Source: Anaeramoeba flamelloides (lineage: Eukaryota > Metamonada > Anaeramoebidae). Taken from it: a stretch of DNA of 64,000 bases. The notes under the pieces were generated by a model. It was not told the DNA's origin, searched no databases, and worked only from the letters and a program-made list of their open reading frames with translations. The stretch spans positions 12,462,001 to 12,526,000 of the forward strand of contig JANTQA010000023.1 of assembly GCA_027625915.1 (NCBI GenBank), given 5' to 3'. A program made the translations under genes and the position numbers. This document shows, one piece after another, positions 57,019 to 64,000 of this stretch; position 1 is the first letter of the stretch; each line of letters begins with the position of its first letter.

Positions 57019-60000
57019 TTAAAATAAATAGCCATTATCTCTCATTTTATATCGGAAACGATTTAAATTTTGACCAAATGTACTATAATTCTCAGGTTCA
57101 AGATTATCTTTAATATCAATAAAAATTGAATCGAAAAGTTTCAAAATGATTTTTTGTTTATTTTCCTCTAGAGAAGAAATAATATTTTCCTTTATTTGGT
57201 GGAATATATCTGTGTAGATTAAGATTAAAGGAAGCAGAGGCTTTGAAATACCCCAAACATTCATGTTGGGCTGATATATCAGTGAATTTATAAATATTTT
57301 GATAATTTTCATTAAATTCTGATCATTTTGTTGAAGCCTTACATGCAAAATTTGCGCTAATTTTTTTTTTTTAAGATTTCTTAATAATTCATTTTGATAA
57401 TAGGAATAATAAAACGATAAGAGTGATTCAACAAACACACAGCACTTTTCTGTAATTTTCCGTTTTTCGAGCAACAGACCATTTATGATAATGTTTATTA
57501 AATAATAAAATTTTTCCTCGGGCCTGTTGATTATGACTTCCAAATATTCTCGAGAAAAGGTTTCTAATAATCGATAATAGGAATAATTAAATTTCGGGTT
57601 TATTGGTATATATTGCAAATCCACCGATTCCGAGAGTTCGAAAATCAGATGTACAGTTTTTTGTAAACAGTCATCGTTAAAGGCCTCAAAAACACCAAGA
57701 TCAACAAAAGAATTTTGAACCAAATTTGAAATAGTGGATTGGCAAATTGACAAGCTTTTGAACTTTGTTGAATACTCGTCGGGCAAATCATTAAAATCGT
57801 TGGAGAATTCTTGAGCAAAAATTTGGATCGCATTACAGATCAATTTGAAAATTATGATACCGTCTGGTGAAGAAGAATGAAAAAAAGAGGATTTTTTGCT
57901 ACTATTTTGCCGATTACTATCCTTGGTGATCGTCAAGGAAGCGAATTCGTTCCAAAATTTCAATAAATTATTGGAGATTTTGGGTATTTTTTTAAAAAAT
58001 TTAAAAAAATTGTTTAGTGTCTCGATTTTGGAGGGATAAAACCAATCAAAAAATACAACAAACTTCCAATCATGATTACATTTGATAATGGTGCCCCTCA
58101 AATCCTTTAACAGCGACAGGGCGGTGATACACATGCTCTCATCGAGATCATATTGTCCATTTTGCCACTGTTGCTTCAAATTATCAAAATATTGGTTTAA
58201 TTGGCTAAAGGAGTCATCAAAAATATTTATAAAGTTATTAAATTTCCGTATAAAAGGCATTTCCTTATTTTCTAAAAACAATAATTTGCCAATTGTTTTA
58301 TAATACATGACTCTGATGCGACTACGGCTTAAAAATATTTCTAAAAATTGGAAATTCTCTGTATTATGATTTTTCAATAGTTGATCGATTTCTTCAAAAT
58401 TAATTAAAGTCTGCCCGGCTTTATATTGATCAACAAATTTATCAAATAATTGTAAGGTTCTGGTAATAATATGCTCATCACTATAATATTTTTTTAAATT
58501 ATTTTTAATTTTTAAATATATAAATAAAATCATTTGCTCATATTTGGATTCCACATTTGGAACAATTTCAGGAAAATTGTTAAAAAAGGCTAATATTTTT
58601 TCTGATTGTTCGCTTACATATATAAGGTTAAATTGTTCGAAAAAATAAATAAAGGATAATTCTAAAAATTTTAATGACGAATTTAAATCAAATTTGTTTT
58701 CCAAATTTTCTAACCATTGTATTAATCTGATAATTCTTAAAGTTAATTCTGCATCAAAATAATAATTTTTTTGGTTATCATCATCATCATTATTATTATC
58801 ATTCTTATCATTATCATTAGTAATATTATTATTATTATTATTATCATCATCATTATCATTATTAATGCCACTGATTAATAAATTATTATTATTATACAGT
58901 TGATGTGTTTTTGGCAAAAAAAAGTTAAAATAAGATTGGGATTCTGTAAAATTAAGGTAAATGGCGCCCCGGCTTAAAGAATGCAAGGAAAATTGCATTG
59001 GTTTGGTTATTGTTTGTGAAATCAGTGACCCGGAAAAAACAATTAAAACACATAATTGTAAAAAATAATTTTCTTTCAAACCGTTTTCCTGGATATCTTT
59101 TGACACCTTTTCAAAAAATTCAATTAATTGTAAAAATGTTTTTTGATAATCAATTCTACCCAAAACTTTAAAATTATTAATTTCTAACATAAACTCTGAT
59201 TCCAAATCATAAATTTGTTGAAAATCAATTTCATTTCCAATATTGCCCCAATAACTAAGCTTTTGAAAAATGAAATCCTGTACAATGTCACCGATCATTT
59301 CAGTAATTTTTTTATAGGAATTATTCAGATCATTATTGTTATTATTATTATTTTGATCTTGGTTAATGGGATGCAATTTACTTGGTCCGATCTCTTGAAC
59401 TATTCGGACCCAAATACCTAATAAATAATAATTAGAATGTAAATTGGTAATGTTTTCGAGACATGTTATACTCAATTGGTGTATTGAAGTGATCCATCGA
59501 TCTAAATACGTTGTGGATATTAAAGTTTGAAATCTATGGTTAACAATAACCTTATAACTTAATCTGCAGTATTCGTGCAAAACATTTTCAGATAATAAAT
59601 GTAAATTATTTTCTGCAATTATTGATGCACCATATAAGACGTTACCAAGAAAGGAAATTTTGTCTTCTTCATTTTCATAGGTGACGCCACGGATCGAAGA
59701 TAGCAATTCCAAACATTTCATTAAAACTTCTAGTCTCGCAATTACGCGCTCTTCACACGTGGAGCATCCAAAAAACAAGGAAAATGTTAAATTTAAAATA
59801 TCATGTATTTTGATTCGCTTTCTCCATGTAGTAGAAAAGGATAACCTGCTGGTATCAGTTCCTCCAATAACATTAACCCTTCCAAACCCAGAAAAATCAA
59901 ATGACAAAATCGCATAGAATAGTCTTAAGCATGTCTCAAAAAGTAATTCTAAGGATGCTTCCTCTTTTGGTAATTCAATCGGCGTTGTTGTAAAGTTTTT

Positions 60001-60954
60001 TGATAATAACTCATTATCTAATCTAATTTTATTATCCGTGTTGCTGTTGGTGGTGATGGTGGTGGTGGTGGTGGTGGATGGTAAAAAGAATTCCAATAAT
60101 TTTAAAACAAAATACATAAACGATAATAAAGCATGATCCCGAAAGGATGTAACAATTTTTCGATGCTTTAAAAGCACTTCTCTTTCCTTAATAATGTAAT
60201 TAAATTCTTCACTTAACCCAATTAATAATTGTAAACCCACAGTTAGCTGTGCTAGTTCTTCTTGGTTCATTTCAGAAACTGACTTTCCATTTGACAAGGG
60301 TAAAAAAAAGAGAGGCTTAAATTCGTTCAACAAATTCTCATTTGTTTTTTGGTTATTAAACCAAGACATCTTTAGGATCCTTGAGTAGATCGAAAAGCAT
60401 TCCTTTAATACAGTCTTGGGTAATTTTTGTCCGTTTTTCACAATGTAATCCAATAAAAAGTCATAAAATTCATCTTGCCCTTTTTTTGTTAAGGACTCCC
60501 AATGGTTTGTAAGCATTTCCTTCAGCAACGTTAAACTCAGCATCAAAGAATAAATAGATGTGGAGCCCACTAAAATTTGATGTAAAGACCCTAAGTTGCC
60601 AACGTCAGTCGCAGATTGTCGGAGTGCTTCGTCAATCTCATTCCTTCTTTCTTGATCGGTTGACATATAGAAATCATATGAAATTGTATCAAAATTTTCA
60701 AAGATGTCCATTGCTAGTTTGTGGTTATAATTTTGGTTTTGTGTTTTTTTTAAGAAAGAGCCTTTCTTTGTTAATAATTTTCTTTTTGTTTTAAGGGATC
60801 TTTGAAGAGTCGTTGTCACTTTTTGTTTTCTTGATTGAAAAAAATTTGAAAGGTATTATAAAAAAAAGGTTTGATGAACAAATCAAAGTGAAAAAATTAA
60901 AACACAAAAAAATGAAAGGAAAAGTTTACCTAAAGCTTTAAGATTTTTAAACAT
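57019..60954 (-). CDS. XPO7: Exportin-7 (RanBP16-type importin-beta family), two exons
   Basis: A Ran-dependent nuclear transport receptor. Exon 2 is 57019-60818. A 25-nt first exon (60930-60954, MFKNLKAL) joins through TTTAG|GTAAAC and AAAAAG|TGACAAC in frame, giving 1274 residues against about 1087 in animals. If this exon is wrong, the ATG at 60710 (MDIFENF) is the next start. Exportin-7 signatures run in order along the chain: ILKMSWFN (animal ITKLGWFD), the FDFSGFG and STTWR pair, LLGIWVR, the SLKFLELSFIYFFEQF block, SLLKDLRG followed by FDWFYPS, SSSPDGIIIFK, FVDLGVFEAFNDD, WGISKPLLPLILI, and a C-terminal NLNRFRYKMRDN. Extra length is mainly a central N/D tract (58780-58866) and a T-rich insert. 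HEAT repeats are expected throughout. Confidence 0.93.
58780..58866 (-). repeat. Coding N/D-rich low-complexity insert
   Basis: Trinucleotide-like attatta/atcatc repeats encode runs of Asn and Asp within exportin-7, at a place where animal exportin-7 has only a short loop. Probably an exposed disordered loop between helical repeats. Confidence 0.8.
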
Positions 60955-61191
60955 TCTTTCTGAAGAAGAAACATGGTTTGAAATCTAAACCCTAATAACT
61001 TTTTTCGATTTTGAGAATTTATTTTAGTTGTTAGATAAAAAAAGTTAATTGACCAAAAAAAGTAGTGACTTTTATTTTTTTAAAATTTTTAGACATTTAA
61101 TTGGGAATCCTAAAAAAATGATCGAAATAAAAGAGTATATTTCAACGTTAATAAGAATTCAAATGAGGATCGCAGTATTTTAATAAAGATA
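60955..61191. other. Spacer upstream of exportin-7
   Basis: Promoter region of exportin-7 by position. No recognisable core motif, though aacatggtttgaaatc lies just upstream of the proposed start. Confidence 0.3.
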
Positions 61192-61474
61192 CTGGCACTT
61201 GGTATTGAAATGAGATCCAATTTCATTTCGTTTTCATCTTGTTTTTGTTCTACAATTCTTCTAATCTGTCACTTAGGCTTGTTTATTTCACACAAAGTAC
61301 CAATAAACAAAATATTGCACCTAATATATATATCAATGTATAACCTGAAAAAAGACCAAATATTAAAACAAAGATCTTCAAATTTCAATCTATTTCTTTG
61401 AAAAATTATTTGCCCAAGGATAACAGGATGAAAGTAAAGTGAAAATTTCTTCCCATTTGAATTTCAAATTCCAG
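61192..61474. mobile_element. TA-flanked MITE, family M2, copy 3
   Basis: Begins ctggcacttggtattgaaa and ends cccatttgaatttcaaattccag, with TA at 61190-61191 and 61475-61476. 283 bp. The right arm matches the inner arm of the 27565 element (cccatttaaatttcaaat). Confidence 0.65.
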
Positions 61475-61476
61475 TA

Positions 61477-62740
61477 AAGCTGAAATTAGATTTTCCCAAT
61501 TTAAAATTCATAAAGCCGAAGAAAGAAGATTGTTGTAAAAAGTAAATACTCGATTTGGTTAATACTATAACTCACTGAAAATGAAAGGTCTATGTTATTT
61601 TTTGATCTCTGTTATTTATAATATTATTTCAAAAATAACTCTTTTATAGACGTAGTACTTCGAATTTTGTATCCATTTGTTTGGTTCATTTGGCTATAAA
61701 CTTGATATTCAATTGAATTGTTAAAAAATATAGTTATTAGGTTTTTTTTAAATGAAAAATACCAAACAATTAAATTTGTTTATCTTAAAAAGAATTGAAT
61801 CTTTTTCAAGTACTCTCAAAATAATTTAGATAAATGATAAGGATTATTTGTGAAGGTTGGGAATTAATCGATATGAATTATAAATTAAATGACCATTTTA
61901 TTCATTTTTTATGAATCCTTACAATCATACCTCAAGAATTTGATTTTTAAGGTATTCTATTTGAAGGATCTTGATATAATCGCAATCATCTGAGTCTAAA
62001 TATCATGTTATTACTATTAAAAAGTTTTCGTCCTGATTTGAATTTGTATTATCTATAATAATACTGTTTTTAATCGGAATCTTTTTTATAAAGTTTCAAT
62101 TAATTTTGAAAAATTAGACACAAAAAATCAGGAATTGTTTTTTTTTCTTGAGATCTTTTTTTCAGAAAAGTTTGTCAATTTTTGTTTTTAATATTTTTTA
62201 TTTTTTTTTTTTGTTTCTCACTTTTTTATACAATGTCATATAATAAAAAATTTAACAAATCCGTTTTTTGGAATTATCAAAAATTAAAAGTTTTGTCTTC
62301 AAATCATTTCTAAATATTAATACAGTGTAACATTATAAGATAACAACAAATACACTAATTAGAGAATTTTAAATCTTATTAAGGTGATTTTTTATTATTT
62401 TTTTCAAATTGAAATCATTAAAATATTTTTCACCAATAAATAATTTTTATTAATCATTTTTTTTATTATTTTTTTAGAAGGGGGTACTCACCACAAAATT
62501 CTCTTCTACTTGAGAAATAATTTCCTCTCTAAAAATGAGATAATAAAAGTTTTTTTTTTTTTTTTTGAAAAAAAGTTTTAAAAAACATAAAGATTTGGGA
62601 AAATTAGTCCAATAGTTTGTAATTTGTATGCTGATTGAAAATGAAAAGTAATATCATTGAAAATTATAAATAATTTAACTTCAAAGAATCATTCATTATA
62701 GTATTATCAATAAAATAAACAAGAAAAATTTTCTCCTTTA
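61477..62740. other. Intergenic, nothing recognised
   Basis: AT-rich spacer with no supported gene, RNA or repeat. Confidence 0.4.
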
Positions 62741-62928
62741 TCACACTCAGCTCCAATTTTAAGGCACAAACTTTCAACCAAATTTAAGGTACAAAAAAAT
62801 CTCAAATAATGGGAGATTTTTATAGAATTTTCATACACAAATTATTTTCCTAGAATCTCAAATAATTTGGAATTTCTTTGTGACTTACATTTGGATGAAA
62901 TTTTTTGACTTAAAAGTGGAACTGACTG
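62741..62928. mobile_element. TA-flanked MITE, family M1, copy C
   Basis: Worn copy: left end cacactcagctccaattttaa, right end aaaagtggaactgactg, with shared arms ggcacaaactttcaac and tctcaaata. TA stands at the left (62739-62740); at the right it has mutated. Confidence 0.7.
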
Positions 62929-63594
62929 GATCAAAATCAGATAAATAGTTTTTATAATATCAAAAATAGTCACTTTTTTCAAGGATTTTTCATGATATAC
63001 CAATCAATAAAAAACCCCAATGGATAGATTGTATTGGAAAAATTGGTTGTTAAGCTAAATTCTCCACTTTAGTCTTTAAAAATTGATTGTTTTTTATTCT
63101 TAAATAGATTTTAATTATCATTTTAAGTTAGATTTCGATATGAACAATTACATTGAACATGTGTTTCTATTTCACCCCCACAGTAAGTAAAGATCTAAAG
63201 TGTTTCAAGTCTGAAAAATTTAAAGTTTTCCTATTTTTTATAAAAGCAATCTTTCTATAATCTCAAATTTTGTCATGTACCAAATTTTCCAATTTGGATA
63301 ATAATACTTTCTTTCGATCCATAACCATTTATTAGTAATTTACTTCTGAATTGATTTAAATATACCTTTAATAATTTTAAGTTATTTATTTTCAAATAAA
63401 AATTCCCATTATCTTTTTTTGAAAATTTAAAGTTTTTGATATAAGTTCAAAATCCAGATTGTCAAATTTCTTTTTGATTTTATACCTTTTTTTATTAATT
63501 GAAATATCGAATTAGTAAATTTTGTTTTCAGTTTAATAAATTATTATTTATAAAAGTATATTATTATTATTTTTAAATAGTGATATTTTATATA

Positions 63595-63787
63595 CAGTCA
63601 GTTTCAAATTTAAGGCTCAAACTATCAACGATATTTAAAGCACAAAAAATTTCAAATTAAGGAACAAATTTTAGAATGTTTTTTTTACAGTTTATTTTAC
63701 TCGAATCCAAAATTTCGTTAATTAATTTGAGATTTTTTTGTTCCTTAATTTTTGTTGAAGTTTTTGCCTTAAAAGTGAAACTGACTA
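63595..63787. mobile_element. TA-flanked MITE, family M1, copy D
   Basis: Left end cagtcagtttcaaatttaag, right end cttaaaagtgaaactgacta, inside TA (63593-63594, 63788-63789). 193 bp. Arms share acgatatttaaagcac and tcaaattaagg with the other copies. It lies 670 bp from copy C. Confidence 0.8.
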
Positions 63788-64000
63788 TATTCAAACATCA
63801 ATTGAGCTAAAATTTTGTCGGACCAGATTAAAAATAACCAATCCTTAAATTAATTGTCTCATAAATAACCTATTTCCAAAAAAGTAGGGCAAATTTTTTG
63901 TAAAAATTTATTTATTAAACTCAATCTTCAAAAAAGTTATTTAAATATCCAAAATCATTAAAAACCATTTATTGCTTCTTGATAATAATTCAATTTGTTT

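Noticed and set aside
1-64000. tRNA, rRNA or CRISPR-like arrays
   Set aside because: I looked for cloverleaf signatures and regularly spaced repeats and saw none that stand out from the AT-rich background.

Overview
This is an AT-rich eukaryotic nuclear window, about three quarters A+T by eye. It is gene-sparse and full of small dispersed repeats. The genes are clearly protist: a Rab5-type GTPase with CC tail, an exportin-7 orthologue and two bZIP factors. Proteins carry long KE-, N- and D-rich low-complexity tracts. Introns are GT-AG, both short (about 110-250 bp) and long (2-4 kb), and TAA/TAG/TGA are used only as stops. The style recalls free-living amoeboid protists such as Anaeramoeba or dictyostelids, but nothing here fixes the lineage, so that is a guess.

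Layout. All well-supported host genes lie on the minus strand. From left to right: Rab5-like GTPase (1549-4521, three exons); a TPR-containing protein ending in a CaaX box (8543-14222, two exons around a 4.1 kb intron); an acidic coiled-coil protein (17339-19114, two exons); a single-pass membrane protein (24633-25247, 5' exon not found); bZIP factor 1 (28993-29725, 3' end open); a nuclear, basic/acidic protein (36684-38282); a small tail-anchored protein (44513-44758); bZIP factor 2 (49275 to about 50580, 5' exon uncertain); and exportin-7 (57019-60954, two exons). Two coding-like stretches on the plus strand look like decayed host genes or orphan exons (43734-44365 and 39065-39214).

The spaces and large introns hold mobile DNA. 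There are three families of TTAA-flanked, GGG...CCC-ended MITEs (piggyBac-like) and several TA-flanked MITEs (Tc1/mariner-like), one family with four good copies. A 540-bp inverted-repeat family has one copy at each end of the window. LINE fragments carry a reverse transcriptase and a C-terminal zinc knuckle. Some insertions are nested and can be dated relative to each other: the LINE at 10878-12679 sits inside a palindromic element, which sits inside the large intron of the TPR gene. At 5870-7530 an older repeat was hit by both a MITE and a 5'-truncated LINE, and the partner copy at 23090-23890 shows the empty site.

The genes do not form one pathway. Rab5 (endosomes), the prenylated TPR protein and the tail-anchored protein point to membranes, exportin-7 to nuclear transport, and the bZIP and acidic/basic proteins to transcription. 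I did not find a clearly new biological system. The most unusual items are the nested transposon record, the bZIP basic regions with replaced key residues, and the CaaX-ended TPR protein.
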